Part shown: piece after piece, positions 27,521 through 36,107 of the stretch | Layout: each line of letters opens with the position of its first letter | Numbering within the stretch: the first letter of the stretch is position 1 | DNA from: Streptomyces finlayi | GTDB taxonomy: Bacteria > Actinomycetota > Actinomycetes > Streptomycetales > Streptomycetaceae | DNA: 64,000 bases | Direction of reading: 5' to 3' | Assembly: GCF_014216315.1 (NCBI RefSeq) | Contig: NZ_CP045702.1 | Span: forward strand, 2,542,001-2,606,000 | The notes under the pieces: generated by a model | What the model saw: the letters and a program-made list of their open reading frames with translations, nothing else | Told to the model about the DNA's origin: nothing | Database searches by the model: none | Position numbers and translations under genes: made by a program

Positions 27521-28231
27521 ATGACCAAGCAGACCATCCTCGGCCGCGTCACTCAGCTGGCGAAGGCCAACATCAACGCTCTGCTGGACCAGGCGGAGGA
27601 TCCGCAGAAGATGCTGGACCAGCTGATCCGTGACTACACGAGCAATATCGCTGAGGCCGAGCAGGCGGTCGCCTCCACCATCGGCAACCTCCGGCTGATG
27701 GAGCAGGACCACCGGGAGGATGTCGACGCGGCCAGGGAGTGGGGGCAGAAAGCTCTCTCCGCCAGCAAGAAGGCCGACGAACTGCGCGGTGCGGGCTCGG
27801 CCGCCGAGGCGGACAAGTTCGACAACCTGGCGAAGGTCGCGCTGGGGCGCCAGCTCCAGGCGGAGGAGGAAGCGACGACCGCGGAGCCGACGATCGCGTC
27901 CCAGACCGCTGTGGTCGACAAGCTCAAGTCCGGACTCGACCAGATGAAGACCAAGCTGACGGAGCTGAAGTCCAAGCGTGACGAGCTGGTGGCGCGCGCC
28001 AAGTCCGCGCAGGCCCAGAACCAGATGATGGACGCGGTGAAGAGCATCGACGTCCTCGACCCGACGAGCGAGCTCAGCCGGTTCGAGGACAAGGTACGGA
28101 GGGAAGAGGCAAGAGCCGTGGGCAAGCAGGAGCTCGCCGCCTCGTCACTGGACGCCCAGTTCGAGCAACTGGAGAGCCTGGGCGACAGCGCCGAGATCGA
28201 AGCCCGCCTGGCCTCACTGAAGACGGCATGA
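27521..28231 (+). CDS. pspA: Phage shock protein A (PspA/IM30/Vipp1 family)
   Basis: 236 residues, nearly all alpha-helical, with no signal peptide. The family signature is at the N-terminus: ILGRVTQLAKANINALLDQA then EDPQKMLDQLIRDY. Long heptad stretches follow (KLKSGLDQMKTKLTELKSKRDELVARAKSA). ESCRT-III-like PspA proteins coat and stabilise the inner leaflet of stressed membranes. The ATG at 27521 has AAGGAGAGG 6 bases upstream. It follows the TPM-domain gene by 138 bases and may share its promoter. The classical Psp partners PspB/C are absent here; actinobacteria regulate PspA differently. Confidence 0.94.
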   Translation: MTKQTILGRVTQLAKANINALLDQAEDPQKMLDQLIRDYTSNIAEAEQAVASTIGNLRLMEQDHREDVDAAREWGQKALSASKKADELRGAGSAAEADKFDNLAKVALGRQLQAEEEATTAEPTIASQTAVVDKLKSGLDQMKTKLTELKSKRDELVARAKSAQAQNQMMDAVKSIDVLDPTSELSRFEDKVRREEARAVGKQELAASSLDAQFEQLESLGDSAEIEARLASLKTA

Positions 28232-28292
28232 CGCCATAACGCCCTTACGCACACCGAATCGCTGACGTATCTGAGGGGGACTCAGCACATGC

Positions 28293-28328
28293 TCAGTGCA
28301 TGGATCAGTGCATGGATCAGTACATGCT
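28293..28328. repeat. 12-bp tandem repeat at the end of the phosphatase gene
   Basis: TCAGTGCATGGA (28293-28304, 28305-28316) is followed by the variant TCAGTACATGCT (28317-28328), whose first three bases are the reverse complement of the stop codon of the phosphatase gene. The unit is four codons long, so each copy repeats a stop. Confidence 0.8.
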
Positions 28329-30914
28329 CAGCAGCTGCTCGACCGAGAGTTCAGCCGCTGGCGCTCCATCAGGCAGCGCCAGTTCGAACCAGACCGTCTT
28401 GCCCCGCGGTGTCCGCCGCGATCCCCACGCCGCGCTCAGCAGCCCGACCAGTTGCAGCCCGCGCCCGCCCTCGTCCGTGTCACGAGCCCTTCGTCGCCGT
28501 GGCTGGACGAGGCCCGCGTCCCATACCTCGCACACGAGCGTTCGGTCACGCAGCAGCCTGAGCCGGATCTCGCCCTCGCCGTACCGCAGCCCATTGGTGA
28601 CGAGTTCACTGACGAGCAGTTCGGTGGTGTCCACCAGGTCGCCCAGGCCCCAGGTGATCAACTGCGTGCGGGCCAGTTCGCGGGCACGGCCGACGGAGCG
28701 CAGTTCGCGCGGCAGGGTCCAGTCGCCTATCGCGTCCGCCGGCAGTCCCTGGATGCGGGCCATCAGCAGGGCTATGTCGTCCTCGCCATGGCGGGTGTCC
28801 AATGTCGTCAGCACCTGATCGCAGACATCCTCCAGCGGCCGGACCGGTGACGTGAGGGCCTCGCGCAGCGCCTCCAGGCCCTCGTCGAGCGGGTGGTCGC
28901 GGGATTCGACGAGGCCGTCCGTGTAGAGGGCGAGGAGGGCGCCCTCCCTGAGCTCCACCTCGACCTCCTCGAAGGGTTCTCCGCCGACGCCGAGCGGCAT
29001 TCCCGGCGGGACGTCGAGCAGCAGAGCCGGCTGGCCCGGTTCGACCACGACAGGAGGGAGGTGACCGGCGTTGGCGAACGTGCACCGGCGGGTGACCGGG
29101 TCGTAGACCGCGTACACACAGGTCGCCAGGTAGACCTCGGAGAGATCCGCCTCGCGGGACTTGTGGGCGGCCCGCGAGGGCCACTGGGATCCGCCGCCAC
29201 CGCCGCGGAAGCCGTCGCTCCGGTCGCCGCCCGGAGTGCCGAGGCCGCGGGCGACCTCGTCCAGGGCGGACAGCACCTCCGCGGGTTCCAGGTCGAGCAG
29301 GGCCAGCGTCCGCACGGCGGTGCGCAGCTCCCCCATGGCGACGGCAGCCCGCAGACCACGGCCCATGACGTCACCGACGACGAGGGCGGTGCGGTGGCCG
29401 GGGAGCTCGATCACGTCGAACCAGTCGCCGCCGACCTCGGTGGCTGTATTGCCCGGCAGATAGCGACAGGCGATGTCGAGCCCTGCGGCCACGGGGTCGC
29501 CTGGAGGGAGGAGGCTGCGCTGGAGGATCAGGGCGCGTTCGTGCTCGCGGCGGTACAGGCGCGCGTTGTCGATACAGACGGCGGCCCGGGCGGCCAGCTC
29601 GGTGGCCAGTGCGCGGTCCCGTTCGCCGAAGGATTCGCTGCCCTTCGTCCGGGAGAACTGCACGAGGCCGACGACCGTGTCATGGGCGACCATCGGCACG
29701 GCGAGCGTGGAGTGGACGAAGGTGCTGTCGTCGCCGGGGACGTCCTCGACAAGTCCGGTGCGCAGTGCGACGGCACAGGGCGAGTGGAACGGATAGCGGT
29801 GAACCGAGCCCATCGCCGGCGGGCCGGTGGGCCCGTCGGGTGCGGCGCCCTCCGGATCGGTCGCGGGCATCGCGTCGGATACGGCGCTGGCCATGGCGAC
29901 CCGGCGTAGCTCGGCCGAGCCGCCGGACTCCTGGTCGCGCGAGCCCCAGCTGCCGGGCGGCGCCTCTTCGCCCGTGAGCAGGCCCTGGTACAGATCGACG
30001 GAAGCGAGGTCACAGAAACCAGGGACGGCCACATCGAGAAGTTCGCGAGCGGTGGTCTCCAGGTCCAGGGAGTTACCGATGCGTGCGCCGGCCTCGTTGA
30101 GGAGGGCGAGGTTGCGGCGGGCGCTGGCAGCCTCACGGGCTGCCATGTGCCGGCGGGTGACGTCGGTGGCCAGTCCCGCGACGCCGACGGGCCGCCCGGC
30201 CCCGCTGTGCACCCGGTAGAGGTTCATCGACCAGTGGCGGCTGTCGCCCGTACCGGGCGCGCTCCCCACCAGCTGGAGGTCGGTCACGGATTCTCCGGTC
30301 TCCAGTACCCGCTTCAGGGTCCTGGACAACCGGTCGGCCTCGCGGCCGGAAAGGTAGTCGTCGACCGTGCGTCCGCGATGGTCGTCGGCTTCCCCACCGA
30401 AGACGGTGGCGAACCGCTGGTTGGCCCGGACAACCGTGAAGTCCATACCGAACAGCACAAAACCGAAAGGAGATTGGCCAAATATGGCTTGTGACGCCGC
30501 AAGGTCCGTTTCGATCAGACGCAGGGCGCGGACGTCGACCACGATACAGAGCGCGGCGCGCTCCCCGTTCGCCGTCTCGCTCGGCATGACATAGATCTCG
30601 GCGACGCCGTGGGCGCCGCCCTCGCCCGGCATCCGGAAGGGGACGAAGCCCGTCCACTCCTTGCCGTCGAGGATCTCCGAGACCCTCCGGCGGCCTTCGT
30701 CCCGGAGCTCAGCAGGCATGAAGGCCTCAACGGGGTCCCTGCCGACCACCTCGTGAGAGGCCATGCCGAACAGACCGGCGGCACGCCGACTCCACTGCTC
30801 GATCAGCCCGTCGGGCCCGATCGAGAAGGAGGCGATCCTGACGTAGTCATAGATCGAGCCAGGTGGGCTGCTCTGCCACACGATGTCGCCCGCTGTCCCA
30901 GGTATCTCGCTCAC
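28317..30914 (-). CDS. PAS/PAS/GAF/PP2C (SpoIIE-type) phosphatase with C-terminal ATPase domain
   Basis: 865 residues, cytoplasmic. Two PAS domains (about 20-130 and 140-255) and a GAF domain (about 275-450) precede the PP2C phosphatase (about 475-690), with acidic metal-binding motifs GGDWFDVIEL, VVGDVMGRG and ALYTDGLVESR. A GHKL ATPase of the anti-sigma/SpoIIAB type follows (about 725-845: TELLVSELVTNGLRYGEG and DEGGRGLQLVGLLSAAWG). Such proteins dephosphorylate anti-sigma-factor antagonists, and the kinase-like domain can act on the same partners, so stimuli sensed by PAS/GAF are fed into sigma-factor control. The GTG start at 30914 gives a complete N-terminal PAS domain. Its ATPase domain closely resembles the protein encoded at 32466-32912. 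Confidence 0.93.
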   Translation of the reverse strand: MSEIPGTAGDIVWQSSPPGSIYDYVRIASFSIGPDGLIEQWSRRAAGLFGMASHEVVGRDPVEAFMPAELRDEGRRRVSEILDGKEWTGFVPFRMPGEGGAHGVAEIYVMPSETANGERAALCIVVDVRALRLIETDLAASQAIFGQSPFGFVLFGMDFTVVRANQRFATVFGGEADDHRGRTVDDYLSGREADRLSRTLKRVLETGESVTDLQLVGSAPGTGDSRHWSMNLYRVHSGAGRPVGVAGLATDVTRRHMAAREAASARRNLALLNEAGARIGNSLDLETTARELLDVAVPGFCDLASVDLYQGLLTGEEAPPGSWGSRDQESGGSAELRRVAMASAVSDAMPATDPEGAAPDGPTGPPAMGSVHRYPFHSPCAVALRTGLVEDVPGDDSTFVHSTLAVPMVAHDTVVGLVQFSRTKGSESFGERDRALATELAARAAVCIDNARLYRREHERALILQRSLLPPGDPVAAGLDIACRYLPGNTATEVGGDWFDVIELPGHRTALVVGDVMGRGLRAAVAMGELRTAVRTLALLDLEPAEVLSALDEVARGLGTPGGDRSDGFRGGGGGSQWPSRAAHKSREADLSEVYLATCVYAVYDPVTRRCTFANAGHLPPVVVEPGQPALLLDVPPGMPLGVGGEPFEEVEVELREGALLALYTDGLVESRDHPLDEGLEALREALTSPVRPLEDVCDQVLTTLDTRHGEDDIALLMARIQGLPADAIGDWTLPRELRSVGRARELARTQLITWGLGDLVDTTELLVSELVTNGLRYGEGEIRLRLLRDRTLVCEVWDAGLVQPRRRRARDTDEGGRGLQLVGLLSAAWGSRRTPRGKTVWFELALPDGAPAAELSVEQLLSMY

Positions 30915-31078
30915 GCGACCGTCCCCTCCAGCTCACACACCGGACCGGTCCTGCCCGCAGTATTCAGCACTACGGCCCGTACCGACACGGCGTTCACGAT
31001 CACAGCAAGGTCTCAGTCCCTTTCAGCCAGGTTGTGCCCGACCTCTGGTGATCGCTGTGCGTCCCACCCCACTCCTAA

Positions 31079-32465
31079 TACTGCAACCGCATCTGCCGTG
31101 ACTGGTGCTGGATTGGCTCGTTGTTCCGACTGTGCGATGAATCGTTGACGGTTGAGCAGGTCGAGTCGTGGTCCGAGGGGATAGCCGGGTTCCATGCTCG
31201 GTTCGCCCACCGTTTTGGCAGGTCGGAGCCCCGCGAGCGGGCGTCGGACTACCTGAACGGGTTGCTCGCGCCGCTTGAGAAGAAGAACGGGTGGACGCTG
31301 TCGGAGCAGGTCGGGCAGTTGCGCCCCGACGGCGTCCAGCGCCTGCTCAACCACTCCGACTGGGACGAGAACGCGGTCCGCGACGATGTGCGGGACTTCG
31401 TCGTGGAGACCATCGGTGCCAAGGATGCGGTGCTGATCGGCGACGACACCGGCTTCCTGAAGAAGGGCACCAAGTCCGCCGGTGTCCAGCGTCAGTACAC
31501 CGGCACAGCCGGCCGCACGGAGAACAGCCAGATCGGAACCTTCCTGGCCTACGCCTCCGCCAGGGGGCGGGCGTTGATCGACCGCGAGCTCTACATCCCC
31601 GTCTCCTGGACGGATGACCGTGACCGCTGCCGCGCGGCCGGGATCGACGACGAGGTCCCCTTTGCGACCAAGAACGAGCACTTCAAGTGGATGCTGCAAC
31701 GCGCCATCGACGCGGGTGTCCCATTCGCGTGGGTCACCGCTGACGAGGCATACGGGCAGGTCAAGCACCTGCGAGTGTGGCTGGAGGAACGTCGGGTCGC
31801 GCATGTGCTGGCCACGAAGGTCAACGACACCGTGATCACCGCGCAGGGGGCGGACGCGCGGGTGGACCAGCTGGTGGCCGCGCTGCCCCGCCAGCGGTGG
31901 AAACGGATCTCCGGCGGGGCCGGCGCGCACGGTGAGCGGATCTACGACTGGGCGCGTGTCGCGATCCGCCCGTCCTGGGAAAACGGCTTCGGGCACTGGG
32001 TGCTGGCCCGACGCAGCGTCAGCGACCCGAGCGAGATCGCCTACTACGTCTGTTACGGCCCGGTCGCCTCCCGACTGAAAGACCTGGTCAAAGTGGCTGC
32101 CGCGAGGTGGGCGGTGGAGGAGTGCTTCCAGACCGCGAAGGGAGAGTGCGGCCTGGACCACTACCAGGTACGGCTCTACCGGGCCTGGTACCGCCACATC
32201 ACCCTGGCGATGGCCGCCCTTGCCTACCTGACCGCCATCCGCGCCACAGAAGCCACAAAAGGGGCACTCTCGACGACGAGCAAGACCTCATACCCCTCAG
32301 CGTCCCGGAGATCCGCCGACTGATGGGCCACGTCGTCGTCACGCGCCACTGCCACAACAACGAGCACCATCTGCACTGGTCACGCTTCCGACGACGCAGC
32401 CAGGCCCGTGCCCGCCGCTCCCACTACAAACGCCGAGGCCACATTCTCCAGATGCGGTTGCAGTA
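31079..32465 (+). mobile_element. IS701-family insertion sequence with CTAA target duplication
   Basis: TACTGCAACCGCATCTG (31079-31095) is repeated exactly in inverse orientation at 32449-32465, giving a 1387-bp element. CTAA occurs on both sides (31075-31078 and 32466-32469) and fits the YTAR target preference reported for this family. The element lies between the phosphatase gene and the anti-sigma-like gene. The right-hand CTAA includes the stop codon of the latter, so the insertion left that gene intact. Confidence 0.93.
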
Positions 32466-32469
32466 CTAA
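31121..32469 (+). CDS. IS701-family transposase, reading frame shifts near the C-terminus
   Basis: Begins at TTG 31121. About 380 residues in the first frame carry the DDE catalytic features: VLIGDDTGFLKKGTKSAGVQ, then FAWVTADEAYGQVKHLRVWL, then RWAVEECFQTAKGECGLDHYQ. Near 32260 the first frame drifts into TKGALSTTSKTSYPSASRRSAD and stops at 32323. The neighbouring frame (-1) gives a natural continuation, LDDEQDLIPLSVPEIRRLMG then HWSRFRRRSQ, and ends LQMRLQY. Its stop TAA is in the target duplication. A single lost base or a -1 ribosomal slip at AAAAGGGG (just before the break) would join them. All catalytic residues precede the break, so the 400-residue product might still work. Confidence 0.85.
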
Positions 32470-32912
32470 CCAGGGAGAGCCAGCTCGAACCACACCGCCT
32501 TGCCACTCTTTCCTCGCCGGATCCCCCAGCGTCGAGCGGAACAAGCCACCAGCTGAAGTCCGCGCCCCCCTTCGTCGTCCGGTCCCGCGCTGCGTTCGGT
32601 GGGCGCATCCGGAAGCGGATCCGAGACTTCCACCAGCAGTCCGGGCGGGGCGGGCGATCCGGGCGGAGAGGAACCGTCGGCCTCGATCCCCCCGTCGGAG
32701 CGTGGTCTCACCAGGCGTACGCCGATGGGCCCGGAGGCGTAGCGCAGTGAATTGGTCACCAATTCACTGACGAGCAGTTCGGTCACATCGGCGAGCGGTC
32801 CGTCGATCCCCCAGGAGCGCAACGCGTCACGAACCGCGTGCCGGGCACCGCGCACGGAGCCCGGGACCGCCGGAAATGTCCAGGCGGCACAGTCGTCGCC
32901 GGTGTCGATCAC
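32466..32912 (-). CDS. Anti-sigma-like ATP-binding regulatory protein (GHKL/HATPase_c_2)
   Basis: 148 residues from GTG 32912, chosen because GGGAAG lies 8 bases upstream and the conserved fold begins shortly after at AAWTFPAVPGSVRGARH; an in-frame ATG at 32972 is the longer alternative. The ATP-binding boxes are TELLVSELVTNSLRYASGP (N box), a short G1-like segment VEVSDPLPDAP, and DDEGGRGLQLVACSARRWG with KAVWFELALPG at the end. Streptomyces encodes many such proteins, which bind or phosphorylate anti-sigma antagonists or serve as partners for PP2C phosphatases. The last codons and TAG stop coincide with the IS701 target site. Confidence 0.85.
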   Translation of the reverse strand: MIDTGDDCAAWTFPAVPGSVRGARHAVRDALRSWGIDGPLADVTELLVSELVTNSLRYASGPIGVRLVRPRSDGGIEADGSSPPGSPAPPGLLVEVSDPLPDAPTERSAGPDDEGGRGLQLVACSARRWGIRRGKSGKAVWFELALPG

Positions 32913-33109
32913 GCCAATCACTTCCCAAGACCAGCAACAGGACGCCTCCCCCGGAAAGGGGATAAACAGCACATACCCGCCATTGGTTGCGGACTACCGC
33001 CCGAGCGGCGCATAGGGCGTACGGGTGTACGCCGGCACACGGCACGCCGCCGGTATGCCGCGTGTGCGCATGCGTGCGCCCGCGCCGTGCATGCGGCATG
33101 TGCGCGTGC

Positions 33110-33514
33110 TCAGCGGTGGATGGCACCTCGCAGCCGGCGCGCCGCTTCGGCGACCGCGGGCCGGTCCTGGTCCAGCCAGTCGACGTCGTCCACCTCGTCG
33201 GGAGCGAGCCACCGCAGCGCGTCGTGGTCCTGGAGGGTGCGGGGATCGCCGGACACCAGGGCAACCGTCCATACCTGAAGCACATATCCGGGCTTCAGGG
33301 GCCATTCGCCGGGAATGCGCTCCAGCGGCCGCGACTCCACACCGAGTTCTTCGCGGAGTTCCCGGACGAGCGCCTGTTCACCGCTCTCCCCCGGCTCCAC
33401 CTTGCCGCCGGGCAGCTCCCAGCGACCGGCCAGCTCGGGAGGGGAGCTGCGGCGGGCGGCCAGCAGCCGTCCTTGGTCGAAGACGGCGCCGGCCACCACC
33501 ACTGAAGCGTTCAT
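33110..33514 (-). CDS. NUDIX hydrolase (MutT-like)
   Basis: 134 residues. The complete Nudix box GKVEPGESGEQALV followed by RELREELGV binds the metal and positions nucleotide diphosphate-linked substrates. The N-terminus VVVAGAVFDQGRLLAARRSS and the segment GRWELPGGKVEPGE are those of MutT-type 8-oxo-dGTP or CTP pyrophosphohydrolases, which clean the nucleotide pool. The C-terminal DHDALRWLAPDEVDDVDWLD is a typical MutT ending. The start at 33514 (MNASVVVAGAVF) excludes an Arg/Pro-rich upstream extension. Neighbours are unrelated. Confidence 0.92.
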   Translation of the reverse strand: MNASVVVAGAVFDQGRLLAARRSSPPELAGRWELPGGKVEPGESGEQALVRELREELGVESRPLERIPGEWPLKPGYVLQVWTVALVSGDPRTLQDHDALRWLAPDEVDDVDWLDQDRPAVAEAARRLRGAIHR

Positions 33515-33615
33515 ACGCGGGAGCGTAACCGCCCGAGACCCGGCCCGGACCAGCCCCGGACCCGGCCGGGAGATGACGGGTTGTCCGCCGACCGGCCGGA
33601 GAACCGGCCCGTCCG

Positions 33616-33816
33616 CTACGGCCTGGCGCTCTCCCCCACGCGCTCGACCCAGTACAGCTGCTTGTGTCCGCGGCTGTCGAGGCCGTCCGCGATCTTCTGG
33701 GCCTCGTCCTGCGTGGCATACCTGCCGACGCGGTAGCGATTGCCGTTGTCGTCCTGCCGTATCACCAGCCAAGGGAGCACGGCACCGCTGTCGCTCATCG
33801 TGTCCCGCCCGAGCAT
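33616..33816 (-). CDS. Small SPOR-like protein
   Basis: 66 residues from ATG 33816, which has GGGAGAGG upstream; ATG 33798 (MSDSGAVLPW) is an alternative that fits related proteins as I remember them. The body WLVIRQDDNGNRYRVGRYAT, then EAQKIADGLDSRGHKQLYW, resembles a single SPOR repeat, the fold that binds denuded peptidoglycan glycan strands, but there is no signal peptide or membrane anchor. A cytoplasmic role is therefore possible. Widespread in Streptomyces as a small orphan gene, as far as I recall. Confidence 0.75.
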   Translation of the reverse strand: MLGRDTMSDSGAVLPWLVIRQDDNGNRYRVGRYATQDEAQKIADGLDSRGHKQLYWVERVGESARP

Positions 33817-34034
33817 GTTGCCCCTCTCCCCACCGGAGTGCACATCTCTAAGGATCCCCAGGAAACCGCAGTACGCATATGCCCGAGCCTACGCCTGACC
33901 TTTACTCAGCGGATGCGTCTTTACACAAAGAGATACGCATCCAGCCATACGTGCGGGGCGCACCCTTCCGGATGCGCCCCCCGAATTCCCGACGCGCCCG
34001 TTTCGGCGGCTTGTGGATGGCAATGGCCTCCCGT

Positions 34035-34850
34035 TCAGGGCGCCCTGTGCACCGCTGACATCGGCAGGAGCACGGCTCCGGCCGACGGCTCCTTGCGGCA
34101 CACGTCCCCGCACTCCGCGTCCAGTGAGCAGCACAACGAGCAGATCGGCCCCGACCGGAGCGGGCAGTCCGCGATGTCCGGCAGCTCGTACGCGGTCTCG
34201 CACACCGCACACAGATGGGTCGCGGTGATGTCGGAGACGTCGGCGTCCGGCCCGTTCGACGGGTTCGGGCGCGCCAGGGGTACCTGCCCTGGTCGCCCAC
34301 GCGATCAAGGGGCAGAGCGTGAGCGTCAGGCCGGCCGCGATGAAGGTCGAGAACGCTCCGGCGTACTCCCCGAAAAGCCCGAAGAACGCCAGGACAGAGA
34401 TGGTCGAGGCGATCACCATCGCCCGGCACCCCGCCGGGTTCACGGCATACAGAGAGGCCCGCTTGAATTCGATGTACGGCGGGCTGAGCCCGATCCGCTT
34501 GTTCAGGGCGCGAGCATATGCATCTCCGTCAGCGCGATCGCGATCGCGAGGTTGAGGAAGATGTACCAGACAGGGCCCGGGTGCTTGTGGGTCATCCGGG
34601 AAAAGGAGTTCGACCAGGACAGCAGCCGCTGTAGGCGTTGGTCACATCGATCTTCACCTGCGAAACGATGACGAAAACCGCGGCGGCCGGAAGGGCGAAG
34701 GAGCCCAGCCATGGCTTCAGGGCCTCGATCTGCGGCGCGTCGGCTCCGGGGCGTGCGTCTTGCCGACCGCCTCCAGCGCGACGAAGGCGAGCAGTGCCCC
34801 GCCGAGCTGCTTCGCCGCTCCGATGATCACCCAGGCAGGCCCGCCGCGAG
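34035..34850 (-). pseudogene. NCS1-type nucleobase permease remnant with Cys-rich tail
   Basis: Reading on the minus strand, successive frames give pieces of one protein: PAWVIIGAAKQLGGALLAFV, then WLGSFALPAAAVFVIVSQVK continuing IDVTNAYSG, then WSNSFSRMTHKHPGPVWYIF, then RIGLSPPYIEFKRASLYAVN, and AMVIASTISVLAFFGLFGEY. These are the second half of a purine/cytosine permease-like transporter. After another shift comes a cysteine-rich tail (CAVCETAYELPDIADCP, ICSLCCSLDAECGDVC) ending at 34035. The N-terminal half is missing, a central loop is deleted and at least three frameshifts are present, so the gene is dead. Confidence 0.8.
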
Positions 34851-35102
34851 AACGGCCAGATTCCACCGCCTCCTGTTGGCCTCCGTCCTGGCGTACCGGC
34901 GTCACGAGCGGCGGACAAGCCGTTCATATATCGGGCAGCCGGCAGGAACGTTCCGCCAATGGGCCGACCGGGCTCACTCGAACCGACCCACGGCAGGGCA
35001 ACCGTCACGTCACCGACCCACGGCCAGGTTCACCGTCACCGACGGACAAAGGCCACCAGCACCGACCGTCTGCCGGCGTCAACAGAACGCCCATGGCCGG
35101 GC
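34851..35102. other. Intergenic region, no gene seen
   Basis: About 250 bases. There are short direct repeats of ACCGACCCACGGC and CACCGTCACCGACGGAC types but no convincing gene, promoter or terminator. It probably includes the eroded 5' part of the permease remnant. Confidence 0.4.
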
Positions 35103-35855
35103 TCACTTGACCGGCAGATGGTAGGCGATCCGATAGCGGTCGGCCGGCACCACGACATCCGCCGTCTCGACGGCCCGGCCCGAGGCGTAGTACGTCCGCT
35201 CGACCACCATCACCACATGACCGGGTACACCGCCGAGCGCCAGGAGCTCCTCCGCCAGCCCCGGCCTCGCGCCGACGTCCTCGGCCACGTTGTCCACGAC
35301 GACATCGATGGCCGCCATCCGGTCCACCACCCCGCAGCCGCCCAGCGGTCCCTCCTCGGGCAGCATCACCGGCGTACGCCCCGTGACCGCCAGCGGTTCC
35401 CAGGAGGTGGAGAGCATCATCGGCTCGCCCGCTTCCCGGAACACGTATCTCGTACGCATCACCCGGTCGCCCGGTTCGATGCCGAGCCGTTCGGCGATCT
35501 CCGCACTCGCCTCCTCCTGCTCGCTGCGGGACTCCCAGGTGCCTCGCGCCCCTTCCGCCGTCTGTTCCTGGCGAAAGGGGTTGGCGCCGCCGCCCGTCCG
35601 GTAGCCGGAGCGGGCGATCCGGCGCGGGACGGGGCGCTCGCGCACATAGGTGCCGGAGCCGGAGCGCCCTTCGACCAGCCCCTCGGCCATGAGCACTTTG
35701 CGCGCCTCCAGGGCGACGGTGTCCGAGACTCCGTATTCCTCGCGAATACGGGCCTGCGACGGCAGGCGGGTACGGGGCGGAAGAGCGCCGTTGACGATCT
35801 TCTCTCTGAGATCGCTCGCAACGCGCAGATAGGCGGGCTGCTCACCGAAAGTCAC
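35103..35855 (-). CDS. GntR-family regulator (HutC/UTRA subfamily)
   Basis: 250 residues. An N-terminal winged helix-turn-helix (PAYLRVASDLREKIVNGALP, RLPSQARIREEYGVSDTVAL, LMAEGLVEGRSGSGTYV) is followed by a UTRA ligand-binding domain from about residue 95 (EIAERLGIEPGDRVMRTRYV, GEPMMLSTSWEPLAVTG, VVMVVERTYYASGRAVETAD). The GTG at 35855 is preferred: GGGAG lies 7 bases upstream and the HTH begins at residue 6. It borders the decayed permease and the decayed chitinase, either of which it may once have controlled. Its ligand is unknown. Confidence 0.9.
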   Translation of the reverse strand: MTFGEQPAYLRVASDLREKIVNGALPPRTRLPSQARIREEYGVSDTVALEARKVLMAEGLVEGRSGSGTYVRERPVPRRIARSGYRTGGGANPFRQEQTAEGARGTWESRSEQEEASAEIAERLGIEPGDRVMRTRYVFREAGEPMMLSTSWEPLAVTGRTPVMLPEEGPLGGCGVVDRMAAIDVVVDNVAEDVGARPGLAEELLALGGVPGHVVMVVERTYYASGRAVETADVVVPADRYRIAYHLPVK

Positions 35856-36050
35856 AGGCCACTCCCAAAAGGTTGACAGACTGCGACAGCGTGGCAACCG
35901 TCGGTTGTGAACCGCAAGCGCTGGCCAAAGTTTCACTCGAAGTGATGATTCAGGGCCGGTCAACGCATATCTCGAACATCAGCACCACAGCAGTCCCAGC
36001 CATTTCCTGCCCCGCCGACCCCCTCGCAACTCCCCTACCCTTGACCCTAT

Positions 36051-36064
36051 TTGGTCCAGACCAA
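36051..36064. promoter_or_regulatory. DasR-responsive element (dre)-like site
   Basis: TTGGTCCAGACCAA is a near-perfect palindrome matching the core TGGTCTAGACCA of Streptomyces DasR operators, found at chitinase and N-acetylglucosamine genes. A TTGACC possible -35 hexamer lies just upstream (36041). It sits about 45 bases before the chitinase remnant, consistent with it being the remnant's old operator. Confidence 0.8.
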
Positions 36065-36107
36065 CATCTTCCTGTGCGGCACGGCTCCCACCCCCCGACC
36101 GCCCAGC

